64,000 bases of DNA from Enterobacter quasihormaechei (GTDB taxonomy: Bacteria > Pseudomonadota > Gammaproteobacteria > Enterobacterales > Enterobacteriaceae). The translations under genes and the position numbers were made by a program. The notes under the pieces are model-generated. The model saw nothing but the letters and a program-made list of their open reading frames with translations, ran no database searches and was not told the origin of the DNA. Positions 48,664-57,106 of the stretch are shown here, piece by piece (the stretch's first letter is position 1; every line of letters starts with the position of its first letter). Location of the stretch: contig NZ_SJON01000014.1 in assembly GCF_004331385.1 (NCBI RefSeq), positions 1-64,000 of the forward strand. Reading direction: 5' to 3'.

Positions 48664-49419
48664 ATGACGGAAGCGCAACGGCATCAAATTTTACTGGAAC
48701 TCCTGGCGCAAACAGGGTTTATCACCGTCGAGAAAGTGATCGAACGTTTAGGGATCTCCCCCGCTACCGCGCGGCGGGATATCAACAAGCTGGATGAGAG
48801 CGGCAAGCTGAAAAAAGTTCGCAACGGCGCAGAGGCTATCAGCCAGCAGCGTCCACGCTGGACGCCAATGAACATCCACCAGGCGCAGAATCACGATGAA
48901 AAGGTGCGGATTGCCCGAGCGGCATCACAGCTGGTGAATCCCGGCGAGAGCGTGGTGATCAACTGCGGCTCGACGGCGTTTCTGCTGGGCCGCGAGATGT
49001 GCGGCAAGCCGGTACAAATCATTACCAACTACCTGCCGCTGGCCAACTATCTCATTGACCAGGAACATGAAAGCGTGGTGATCATGGGCGGCCAGTACAA
49101 CAAGAGTCAGTCCATTACCCTCAGCCCGCAGGACAGTGAAAATAGCCTTTATGCCGGGCATTGGATGTTTACCAGCGGCAAGGGCCTGACGGCGGATGGC
49201 CTGTATAAAACCGATATGCTCACCGCAATGGCGGAACAAAACATGCTTAACGTGGTAGGCAAGCTGGTGGTGCTGGTCGACAGCAGCAAGGTCGGTGAAC
49301 GCGCCGGCATGCTTTTCAGCCGCGCCGAGCAAATCAGCATGGTGATCACCGGCAAAAACGCCAACCCTGAGATCCTCAGCAAGCTTGAAGATCAGGGTGT
49401 TAAGGTACTTCGCGTTTAA
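48664..49419 (+). CDS. ulaR: Ascorbate utilisation repressor UlaR
   Basis: DeoR-family repressor of 251 residues. The N-terminal helix-turn-helix covers about 6-60 ([36 protein letters not shown]). The C-terminal sugar-phosphate isomerase-like sensor is about 75-235 and binds L-ascorbate 6-phosphate in E. coli, releasing DNA. ATG with ATCGGAATAGCTC upstream, a weak ribosome-binding site. Its stop codon overlaps that of yjfP in the shared bases TTAA. Confidence 0.96.
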   Translation: MTEAQRHQILLELLAQTGFITVEKVIERLGISPATARRDINKLDESGKLKKVRNGAEAISQQRPRWTPMNIHQAQNHDEKVRIARAASQLVNPGESVVINCGSTAFLLGREMCGKPVQIITNYLPLANYLIDQEHESVVIMGGQYNKSQSITLSPQDSENSLYAGHWMFTSGKGLTADGLYKTDMLTAMAEQNMLNVVGKLVVLVDSSKVGERAGMLFSRAEQISMVITGKNANPEILSKLEDQGVKVLRV

Positions 49420-50138
49420 AGATGCTGGCGGAAAAACGCCACCGTCGCCTCCAGTGCTGCCGGGGTAATGCGGTGCCGGACGCCGGCTCCCCACTGGCAG
49501 GTCAGATTGCTGTCCAGCCCTTCGCGCTGTAGCGCCTGTTGCAGACGGAACGTTTCACCGGGCGGTACAACGTCGTCGGCATCTCCATGCCAGAGCAGCA
49601 GCGGTCGATCGCCCAGCCGCGAAAGCGCATGGCTGACGTCCCATTCAGACAACAGAGCCTCAATCTCCTGAGGTGCCTGCGGCGGAAACAGCGTCTTTGC
49701 CAGTGACGTAAAGTAGCCCGACCCCATCAGGCAAGCCACGGACGCTACCTCAGGATGCCTGGCCATGATCCCCAGCGCCGTCATTCCCCCCATTGATGCG
49801 CCTGCGACCGCCAGCCGTTTACCCTCCACCAGCCCCGCCTGTAAGAGCGCGTCACGCAGCCCGGCGAACTCGGTCAGATTGCCGTGCAGCGTTTGCCAGA
49901 ACAGCCCCAGCCGCGCCTGCTCATCGCCGGTAAAGCGTGCACCATGGTTCGGCGCATCAGGCATGACGACGCGAAATCCGGCCTGCGCCAGCGCGACGGC
50001 AAAATAGCTGTAGACCAGCTTCGAGGAGAGAAAGCCATGATAGAAAACCACCGCCGGCAGCGGTTGTTCACCTTTACCTGCCGGAAAAGCATGGAGGATT
50101 TCATGGTCATTCAGGCGGCGCGTTTCAATTTCAATCAT
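49416..50138 (-). CDS. yjfP: Alpha/beta-hydrolase esterase YjfP
   Basis: A 240-residue cytoplasmic serine esterase of the alpha/beta-hydrolase fold. The nucleophile is Ser115 in GASMGG, the oxyanion HG is in [10 protein letters not shown], and a late His/Asp pair ([13 protein letters not shown]) completes the triad. E. coli YjfP has carboxylesterase activity on acyl esters; the physiological substrate is unknown. Convergent with ulaR, sharing the stop region. Not preceded by another gene in its direction. Confidence 0.9.
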   Translation of the reverse strand: MIEIETRRLNDHEILHAFPAGKGEQPLPAVVFYHGFLSSKLVYSYFAVALAQAGFRVVMPDAPNHGARFTGDEQARLGLFWQTLHGNLTEFAGLRDALLQAGLVEGKRLAVAGASMGGMTALGIMARHPEVASVACLMGSGYFTSLAKTLFPPQAPQEIEALLSEWDVSHALSRLGDRPLLLWHGDADDVVPPGETFRLQQALQREGLDSNLTCQWGAGVRHRITPAALEATVAFFRQHL

Positions 50139-50275
50139 TGTCGATCCTGTGCTGATGAATGATTCATAATGTTGAGAGCTGGATTACGGTTTCACGATAT
50201 TTTCATTCGAAATCTACGTTCCAGATAACACTTCGGGAACATTCCCCCAAAACTAAATTCGCAGACAACTACACT

Positions 50276-50605
50276 ATGGCTATCAGGAAAAGAGACAGGG
50301 CTATGCGCAGGCTTACCGCTTTATTGCTGGTCACACTGCTCGGCGGATGTTCCGTATTGCAGGGTACGCCAGAACCGGCACCGCCGGTTACCGATCGTCC
50401 CCAGGAAATTCGTCGTAATCATACGGAAGGATTACAACGCCTGGGAACCGTATCCGCGATGGTTCGCGGTTCACCGGATGATGCAGAAGACGCAATTGAA
50501 GCGCAGGCCGTTGCCGCAAAAGCAGATTATTACGTCATCATTATGATTGATGAAACCATTATTACGGGACAGTGGTACGCGCAGGGAATTTTGTACCGTA
50601 AGTAG
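50276..50605 (+). CDS. bsmA: Biofilm/stress lipoprotein BsmA (YjfO)
   Basis: Small DUF1471 lipoprotein. From the ATG at 50276 it has 109 residues, the annotated E. coli length; a second ATG at 50303 (100 residues) gives a tighter signal peptide and follows AGAGACAGGG. The lipobox LLGGC marks the lipidated cysteine. The single YdgH/BhsA-like domain follows (GLQRLGTVSAMVRGSPDDAE, then YYVIIMIDE). E. coli BsmA affects biofilm and peroxide stress. Start uncertain between the two. Confidence 0.85.
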   Translation: MAIRKRDRAMRRLTALLLVTLLGGCSVLQGTPEPAPPVTDRPQEIRRNHTEGLQRLGTVSAMVRGSPDDAEDAIEAQAVAAKADYYVIIMIDETIITGQWYAQGILYRK

Positions 50606-50753
50606 GCATCATCATTTGAACGACCTTTACACTGCTTTTCGTCCGTAGACATTTTCCTGTCCACAATAAACTGCATGCCAGCAACAATGGAAATGCGTTT
50701 ATTCGCGAAGGATTGCCCGGCGGATACCGGAGACACGTGAAAAGGAGCTGACG

Positions 50754-51029
50754 ATGAAACGAACCCTTGCTTTAACGACGCTATTACTTTCAGCAGGCCT
50801 GCTGAGCACCACGGCGCAGTCAGCCGAATTTGCCAGCGCGGATTGCGTCACGGGCCTGAACGAGATTGGTCAGATCTCCGTTAACAATATAACGGGGAGT
50901 CCGCAAGACGTGGAACGTGTCGTCGCCCTGAAGGCTGATGAACAGGGTGCCTCCTGGTATCGCATCGTCCAGATGCAGGAAGATCACCATGTTAATCTCT
51001 GGCGCGTACAGGCCATTCTTTATGCATAA
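50754..51029 (+). CDS. yjfN: DUF1471 periplasmic protein YjfN (DegP activator)
   Basis: A 91-residue periplasmic protein with a signal peptide (about 1-24, ending AQSA) and one DUF1471 domain containing two cysteines or fewer. In E. coli YjfN binds and activates the DegP protease. ATG with AAAAGGAGCTGACG upstream, a strong ribosome-binding site. Follows bsmA on the same strand, 148 bases apart; the terminator at 51041 closes the unit. Confidence 0.88.
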   Translation: MKRTLALTTLLLSAGLLSTTAQSAEFASADCVTGLNEIGQISVNNITGSPQDVERVVALKADEQGASWYRIVQMQEDHHVNLWRVQAILYA

Positions 51030-51040
51030 TCCCTTCCGAT

Positions 51041-51067
51041 AAAGGCCACTTAATTTTAGTGGCTTTT
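51041..51067 (+). terminator. yjfN terminator
   Basis: Stem GCCACT / AGTGGC with a seven-base loop (51045-51063), A-rich before and TTTT after. Moderate stability. Confidence 0.75.
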
Positions 51068-51199
51068 CACTTTTGCAAATTTTTTATCTCTCCAGAAACG
51101 CAATAAAAACAATCTCGTAACATTCAGTTACAGTAAAAAGATAAACGTTCTCTCCGCTCTGCCGTTGAACAGCCATACCTTTTCAATGATGAGCAATTT

Positions 51200-53131
51200 A
51201 TGATCACTTTTTTCCGTCGGGCAGGTCTGGGCACGAAGCTATCGCTGCTTACAGGTGCAAGTGTCGCCACGCTTTTTTTGCTGTTCACTTTCCTGTTGAG
51301 CCACAACGCCAGCCAGCAGCTTGAAGATCTTGCGGTTGAAGACCTGCATAACCAGTCTACCGGCATGGTGGATATGGTAGAGATGTTCAACACCAGCCTG
51401 AGCGAAGAGGTCGAGAGCTATACCCGTCTGTTCACCACCTTTTTGCCACAGCCACTGAACAGCGACAGCAGCCAGAGCCGGACCATTAACGGCCTTACCG
51501 TTCCTCTGCTGAAGGGCGGTGAAACGGAGTTGCATGAAAACAATTCGCTTTCTGATGACTTCCTGAGCCGAACGGGGGCTATCTCGACGCTGTTTGTCCG
51601 CAGCGGTAACGATTTTATTCGCGTGGCGACGTCGCTGCGAAAAGAGAACGGTGACCGCGCGATCGGAACCGTTCTGGATACCACCAGCCCGGCATTTGCC
51701 GCCGTCACGAAAGGGGAAGTCTATCGTGGTCTCGCTCTGCTGTTCGGCAAGCGCTACATCACGCAATATCAGCCTGTTAAGAATGCGGAAGGCCAGGTTA
51801 TCGGTATTATCTTTGTCGGCGTAGACATCACCCATTCGTGGAACGTCATGCGCGAGAAAATCCTTAACCGTCGACTGGGCGAAAGCGGTCATTTCTACGT
51901 GCTGGACCGCAGCAGCGGTAAAACGCGCGGACAGTACCTGTTCCACGCCAGCGAAGAGGGCAAACTGCCCGCCTGGGACGCCGCGACGCAGCAGCAGCTT
52001 CTGAGTGACAAACCCGGCACGCTGGAACGCGTGAGCGCGGATGGCCGTACGCTCAAAGTTGCCTACACGCCGCTGGCGGGCTGGAACTGGACCATCGTGG
52101 GTGAAGTGGACAAGGCCGTACTGCTTTCAAGCGTCACCACCCTGCGCGATCGCTTCCTGATGGCGGGCGTGGTGTTATCCGCACTCTTCGCGGGCCTGTT
52201 CGTTATCCTCATTCGCCGGATGCTGACCCGCCCGCTGCGCGCGGTAATCGAGCTTGCCCGGCAGTATGCCGCAGGCGATCTGCGTGCCAGCCTGCCGGTC
52301 ACGCGACAGGATGAAGTCGGCCAGCTGGTTGACGCCATTAACGGCATCGGCGGCGGTCTGCAAAAAATTGTCTTGCAGGTCCGCGAGGCCGCAGGCGAGA
52401 TCCATCTGGGGACTAACGCGCTGGCTTCAGACACCGGCGAGATCTCTGAGCAGATCAACAAGCAGGCCAGCAGCGTTGAGGAGACCTCCGCCAGCATGGA
52501 GCAGTTAGCCGCGACCGTGCAGCAAAACGCCGCTAACATGGAACAAACGCAGCAGCTGGTGGGTGAAACCTCGCGCGCGGTGCATCAGGGTGGAGAGACG
52601 GTGACCCACGCGGTATCCACCATGGATGATATTCGCGACGCATCAAAACGCATTGAAGACATCACCCGCGTGATTGAGTCCATCGCTTTCCAGACCAATA
52701 TTCTGGCGCTCAATGCGGCGGTAGAAGCGGCGCGGGCGGGCGAACACGGCAAAGGTTTCGCCGTGGTGGCGCAGGAAGTGCGCGCCCTGGCGGCACGCAG
52801 CGCTAACGCGGTTAAAGAGATTGAACAGCTGATTGGCGACACGCTGAACAAGGTAAGCGAAGGCCACGCGCTGTCTGAAAAAACGCGCCTGGCGATGGAT
52901 TCCATCATTGTTCATATCGATAACATCAGCCAGCTTGTCACCGAGATCAATCACGCGTCCCGCGAGCAGTCTGCGGGGATTGGCCAGGTGAATCTGGCGA
53001 TGACGCACATCGGTGAGGCATCGCATATTAATGCCGATCGTATCTCACGCAGCGAGCAGACGGCACAGACGCTGCGCGAGAAGGGTTCGCACCTCACCCG
53101 GCTGGTGAGCCTGTTCCAGCTAAAGGCTTAA
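51200..53131 (+). CDS. Cache-domain methyl-accepting chemotaxis protein
   Basis: Chemoreceptor of 643 residues. TM1 is about 14-34; a large periplasmic region of about 280 residues has the Cache_3-Cache_2 layout (LSRTGAISTLFVRSGNDFIR, GKRYITQYQPV, IIFVGVDIT); TM2 is about 317-337. HAMP and the signalling domain follow, with the conserved tip IAFQTNILALNAAVEAARAGEHG. The C-terminus ends VSLFQLKA with no NWETF pentapeptide. Cache sensors of this type often bind carboxylates or amino acids, but the ligand here is unknown. Its stop codon overlaps that of the convergent aidB. Confidence 0.93.
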   Translation: MITFFRRAGLGTKLSLLTGASVATLFLLFTFLLSHNASQQLEDLAVEDLHNQSTGMVDMVEMFNTSLSEEVESYTRLFTTFLPQPLNSDSSQSRTINGLTVPLLKGGETELHENNSLSDDFLSRTGAISTLFVRSGNDFIRVATSLRKENGDRAIGTVLDTTSPAFAAVTKGEVYRGLALLFGKRYITQYQPVKNAEGQVIGIIFVGVDITHSWNVMREKILNRRLGESGHFYVLDRSSGKTRGQYLFHASEEGKLPAWDAATQQQLLSDKPGTLERVSADGRTLKVAYTPLAGWNWTIVGEVDKAVLLSSVTTLRDRFLMAGVVLSALFAGLFVILIRRMLTRPLRAVIELARQYAAGDLRASLPVTRQDEVGQLVDAINGIGGGLQKIVLQVREAAGEIHLGTNALASDTGEISEQINKQASSVEETSASMEQLAATVQQNAANMEQTQQLVGETSRAVHQGGETVTHAVSTMDDIRDASKRIEDITRVIESIAFQTNILALNAAVEAARAGEHGKGFAVVAQEVRALAARSANAVKEIEQLIGDTLNKVSEGHALSEKTRLAMDSIIVHIDNISQLVTEINHASREQSAGIGQVNLAMTHIGEASHINADRISRSEQTAQTLREKGSHLTRLVSLFQLKA

Positions 53132-54750
53132 CCTACCCGGCCCGTGGCGCGCAGCAGCAGGTCGTTTTGCACCTGCTCGCTCATCAGCGTCCCACCCCGG
53201 GCATCCAGCATCATGCGGCACCACGCCTGCGCTACGGGCGGCGATGCGTGCCGCAGCATCTGGCTTCCGGCGCTCAGTAAAAAGAGCTGCTGCGCGATCT
53301 CCCTGCCCTGCGCTTCGTGTGGCTTACGCAGCTTCTGCTGTAGCTGCCGCCAGCTGCGATCGAAGTGCCTGTCCTGGCCTTTTACCTGCGCAAAATCATC
53401 GGCGAGCAGGTCGAGAATGCCTGGCTGCTTCGCCAGCACGCGCAGGACATCGAGGCACATAATATTGCCAGAGCCTTCCCAGATGCTGTTAACGGGCATT
53501 TCACGGTACAACCGCGGAAGCTCACTCTCTTCGCAATAGCCTGCGCCACCCAGCACCTCCATTGCCTCTGCCACAAACGGTATGCCCGCTTTGCAGACGC
53601 TGTATTTTGCCGCCGGCGTGAAAAGCCGCGCCCACGCGGCTTCCTGCGGATCGGTACGGTTGTCCCACGCCCGGGCGAGTCGGAACAGCAGCGCCGTCTG
53701 CCCTTCCAGGATCAGCGCCATCCGGCTTAGCACCTCGCGCATTAACGGCTGGTCGATCAGATTTTTGCCGAAGGTCTGCCGCTGATGGGTATGATAAAGC
53801 GCCACCGAGAGCGCACGGCGCATCAGCCCGTGGCTGCCAAGCGCGCAGTCGACGCGCGTCAGCCCACCCATCTTCAGAATTTGCCGGACGCCTTCTCCCT
53901 CTTCGCCCAGCAGCCAGCCGGAAGCATCGAGAAACTCAGCCTCACTGCTGGCATTCGAGCGGTTGCCGAGTTTGTCCTTCAGACGCTCCAGACGCACCGC
54001 GTTGCGCTGCCCGTCGGGCAGGAAACGCGGGACAAAAAAGCAGGACAACCCGCCTTTCGCCTGTGCCAGCACCAGATGCGCATCGCTCTGCGGTACGGAG
54101 AAAAACCATTTGTGCCCCACCAGCCGGTAACTGCCATCGCTGCACTTTTCTGCTCTGGTGGTGTTGCTGAGCACGTCCGAACCGCCCTGCTTTTCCGTCA
54201 TCCCCATGCCGATCAGCAGGCCGCGCTTTTGCGCGCCCGGGGCGAGATGAGGATCGTAACGATCGCTCATCAGCGGGGTTAACCAGTCCTGAAAGGGGTT
54301 GGGCAGCAACTGTTGCAGCAGCGGCGTGGCGGCAAAGGTCATGGTTACCGGGCATAGCGTTCCCGCCTCCACCTGAGCATGCAGCACGAAACGCGCGGCC
54401 CGGGCGACGAACGATCCTTTTCGCGCCGCCTCTTTCCACGCCAGGTTGTGTACCCGGTTGGCGCAAAGCCCCTGCATCAGAAGATGCCATGCCGGATGAA
54501 AGCGGACGTCATCCAGCCGCGCTCCCGTGGCGTCATAACGCAGCAGTTCCGGCGGGTTAACGTTCGCCAGCCTGCCCAGCTCCAGCGACTCCGCCGTGCC
54601 CAACTGCTGTCCGATGCTGGCAAGAAGATCCAGATCCCACTCAGCCCCTTCACGCGCTACCGCATCGCGCAGGGCGCAATCAGAGAGGAAAAGGTTGCTG
54701 TTCGATAGCGGTGCAGGTTGATTAAAAACGGTATGCGTCTGCCAGTGCAT
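53128..54750 (-). CDS. aidB: Acyl-CoA dehydrogenase-like alkylation response protein AidB
   Basis: Flavoprotein of 540 residues (E. coli 541), part of the Ada adaptive response. It has the acyl-CoA dehydrogenase fold with FAD and can bind DNA near protected genes. Family stretches GMTEKQGGSDVLSNTTRAE, HKWFFSVPQSDAHLVLAQ and YNSIWEGSGNI-like VNSIWEGSGNIMCLD are present. ATG with GGAGGGAGAC upstream. Convergent with the Cache receptor. I did not see a clear Ada box in the short upstream region. Confidence 0.95.
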   Translation of the reverse strand: MHWQTHTVFNQPAPLSNSNLFLSDCALRDAVAREGAEWDLDLLASIGQQLGTAESLELGRLANVNPPELLRYDATGARLDDVRFHPAWHLLMQGLCANRVHNLAWKEAARKGSFVARAARFVLHAQVEAGTLCPVTMTFAATPLLQQLLPNPFQDWLTPLMSDRYDPHLAPGAQKRGLLIGMGMTEKQGGSDVLSNTTRAEKCSDGSYRLVGHKWFFSVPQSDAHLVLAQAKGGLSCFFVPRFLPDGQRNAVRLERLKDKLGNRSNASSEAEFLDASGWLLGEEGEGVRQILKMGGLTRVDCALGSHGLMRRALSVALYHTHQRQTFGKNLIDQPLMREVLSRMALILEGQTALLFRLARAWDNRTDPQEAAWARLFTPAAKYSVCKAGIPFVAEAMEVLGGAGYCEESELPRLYREMPVNSIWEGSGNIMCLDVLRVLAKQPGILDLLADDFAQVKGQDRHFDRSWRQLQQKLRKPHEAQGREIAQQLFLLSAGSQMLRHASPPVAQAWCRMMLDARGGTLMSEQVQNDLLLRATGRVG

Positions 54751-54945
54751 GCTGTCTCCCTCCTTTCATTGGCAATAAAGGTAAGTATGGACAGAGGGCA
54801 AACACGCTGCATGGGAGAGGGGTCACACGACGGCGATCGTGTTGATATCATCCGTGAAATAGCTCACAGAACATAAGAATAAACTATTTCATTACTTCGC
54901 TAATGCTGAATAATTTATTCTTACCCCGTTTTTGTGAGGATCGTT

Positions 54946-56220
54946 ATGCAACAGGATGCGCACAAGCGTGCATTAATTGCAGGCTCCATCGGCAACTTCA
55001 TTGAGTGGTATGAATTTGCGGTTTACGGTTTTCTGGCAACCGTCATTGCCAGAAACTTCTTCCAGCTTGAAGGGGAAGCGGAGCTGACCAGCCTGATCCT
55101 CACCTGGGCCTCGTTCGCCATCGCCTTTTTCTTCCGCCCGCTGGGTGCGGTGATCTTTGGCCGCATTGGCGACAGGATTGGCCGCAAGCCGACGCTGATT
55201 ATTGTGCTGATACTGATGACGCTCGCCACCGCCGCTATTGGCATTGTGCCGGTCTACGCCAGCATCGGCATTGCTGCGCCGCTGATCGTTACGCTCCTGC
55301 GTATTCTGCAAGGACTGTTCGCGGGCGGAGAGTACGGCGGTGCGGTTTCGTTGATGACAGAGTTCGCCCCGCGCGGCAAGCGCGGCCTTTACGGGGCATG
55401 GCAGTCCTTCACCGTGGCGCTCGGGCTGTTAGCGGGCGCAGGCATTGTCGCGCTGCTCTCTGCCCTCCTCACGCCTGAAGCCCTGCACGACTGGGGCTGG
55501 CGCATTCCGTTCTTCCTGGCGTTGCCGATGGGTGCGGTCGCGCTATGGCTGCGGGTGAGCATGGAAGAGACGCCGAGCTTTGTGCAGCAACGGGAAAAAC
55601 CGGTTATGACTCAGGCCAGCACCGCCGCCACGTTCAACACCATTCTGATGGGCATTGGCCGGGTGATGGTCTGGTCTGCGGCGGGGTATACCTATCTGGT
55701 GATTATGCCGACCTATCTGCAATCTGCGCTGCACACCGGTTTTAACCAGGCGCTGCTGATTGCGGTGATTTCTAACATTGGGTTTGCGCTTACCATCATT
55801 CCGTCGGGCATGCTGAGCGACAGGATCGGGCGGCGAACGGTGATGATTATCGCCACCGTGCTCCTGCTGATCCTCGCCCTGCCGCTGCTGAAAATTTTAC
55901 AGGCAGAATCCAGTATGCTGGCAGTTAAAGCGATGGTGGTGCTGATTGCGGGCGGTCTGGTGGGGATGCTGGCAGGGCCGGGACCGGCAATGCTGTCTGA
56001 GATGTTCCCCACGCGCGTGCGCTATACGGGGCTGGGGCTGGCCTATTCGTTATCGAACGCGATTTTTTCGGGCTGTGCGGGGTTAATCATTACCGGGCTG
56101 ATTAAGCAGACGGGCAACCTGGACATTCCGGCCTACTACGTGATGGCAACGGCGGTGGTGAGTATTTTCGCGCTGATGACGCTGAGGAAGGATGACCATT
56201 TGCGGTCGTTAGAGGAGTGA
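54946..56220 (+). CDS. MHS-family MFS transporter
   Basis: Inner-membrane transporter of 424 residues with about twelve hydrophobic segments. The metabolite:H+ symporter signatures are IGNFIEWYEFAVYGF, GRIGDRIGRKP (loop 2-3 motif), and QGLFAGGEYGGAVSLMTEFAP. It is of the same family as ProP, KgtP and ShiA; the substrate is not deducible but may be an organic acid or osmolyte. ATG at 54946 with TGAGGATCGTT upstream. Occupies the place of the yjfIJKLMC cluster of E. coli K-12 between aidB and rlmB. A BIME follows. Confidence 0.9.
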   Translation: MQQDAHKRALIAGSIGNFIEWYEFAVYGFLATVIARNFFQLEGEAELTSLILTWASFAIAFFFRPLGAVIFGRIGDRIGRKPTLIIVLILMTLATAAIGIVPVYASIGIAAPLIVTLLRILQGLFAGGEYGGAVSLMTEFAPRGKRGLYGAWQSFTVALGLLAGAGIVALLSALLTPEALHDWGWRIPFFLALPMGAVALWLRVSMEETPSFVQQREKPVMTQASTAATFNTILMGIGRVMVWSAAGYTYLVIMPTYLQSALHTGFNQALLIAVISNIGFALTIIPSGMLSDRIGRRTVMIIATVLLLILALPLLKILQAESSMLAVKAMVVLIAGGLVGMLAGPGPAMLSEMFPTRVRYTGLGLAYSLSNAIFSGCAGLIITGLIKQTGNLDIPAYYVMATAVVSIFALMTLRKDDHLRSLEE

Positions 56221-56226
56221 GGTAAA

Positions 56227-56304
56227 TGCCCGGTGGCGCTGCGCTTACCGGGCCTACGGTACCGTGCCTTTGTAGGCCGGGTAAGGCGAAGCCGCCACCC
56301 GGCA
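56227..56304. repeat. BIME between the MFS gene and rlmB
   Basis: Two opposed REPs at 56227-56259 and 56272-56304, seven bases before the rlmB stop, in a convergent gap. Confidence 0.88.
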
Positions 56305-56311
56305 TAACAGG

Positions 56312-57043
56312 CTATCCGCGCTGGCGCACCGCTTCAAACAGGCAGATGCCCGTTGCAACGGAAACGTTCAGGGATGACACGCTGCCCGCCATCGGAATGC
56401 TGATCAGCTCGTCGCAGTGCTCGCGGGTCAGGCGACGCATGCCTTCACCTTCAGCACCCATCACCAGCGCCATGCGGCCGGTCATTTTGCTCTGATACAG
56501 GGTGTGATCCGCTTCACCGGCCGTGCCGACGATCCAGATATTCTCTTCCTGCAACAGACGCATGGTGCGCGCCAGGTTAGTCACGCGGATCAGCGGAACG
56601 TTTTCCGCCGCGCCGCAGGCCACTTTTTTAGCGGTTGCGTTAAGCTGCGCGGAACGATCTCTTGGCACAATCACCGCATGCACGCCTGCTGCATCGGCGC
56701 TACGCAGGCACGCACCCAGGTTGTGCGGGTCGGTTACGCCATCAAGGATCAGGAAGAACGGGTTATCCAGTTCAGCGATCAGATCCGGCAGATCGTTCTC
56801 CTGATACTGACGGCCCGGCTTCACGCGCGCGATGATGCCCTGGTGCACCGCGCCTTCGCTTTTCTCATCCAGATACTGGCGGTTCGCCAGCTGGATCACG
56901 ACGCCCTGCGCTTCCAGCGCGTGGATCAGCGGCATCAGACGTTTGTCTTCGCGCCCTTTCAGAATAAAGACTTCCTGAAAACGCTCCGGTGCGCGCTCCA
57001 GCAGGGCCTGCACCGCGTGGATGCCGTAAATCATTTCACTCAT
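56312..57043 (-). CDS. rlmB: 23S rRNA (guanosine-2'-O)-methyltransferase RlmB
   Basis: SPOUT-family methyltransferase of 243 residues (E. coli length). It methylates the ribose of G2251 in the P-loop of 23S rRNA. An N-terminal substrate-binding domain ([19 protein letters not shown]) precedes a C-terminal knot with [20 protein letters not shown] and the motif [16 protein letters not shown]. Follows rnr after a 63-base gap with a hairpin repeat. Confidence 0.96.
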   Translation of the reverse strand: MSEMIYGIHAVQALLERAPERFQEVFILKGREDKRLMPLIHALEAQGVVIQLANRQYLDEKSEGAVHQGIIARVKPGRQYQENDLPDLIAELDNPFFLILDGVTDPHNLGACLRSADAAGVHAVIVPRDRSAQLNATAKKVACGAAENVPLIRVTNLARTMRLLQEENIWIVGTAGEADHTLYQSKMTGRMALVMGAEGEGMRRLTREHCDELISIPMAGSVSSLNVSVATGICLFEAVRQRG

Positions 57044-57067
57044 TGATGGTTCTCGTAATAAATATTT

Positions 57068-57103
57068 CCCCTCTCCCGTTGGGGAGAGGGTCAGGGTGAG
57101 GGG
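57068..57103. repeat. Pyrimidine-rich hairpin repeat in the rnr-rlmB gap
   Basis: CCCCTCTCCC-GTTGG-GGAGAGGG followed by TCAGGGTGAGGGG. This short hairpin with its GGTGAGGGG tail is a common intergenic element in many Gammaproteobacteria. Here it lies between two same-strand genes and may attenuate or stabilise the rnr-rlmB transcript. Confidence 0.65.
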
Positions 57104-57106
57104 AAA

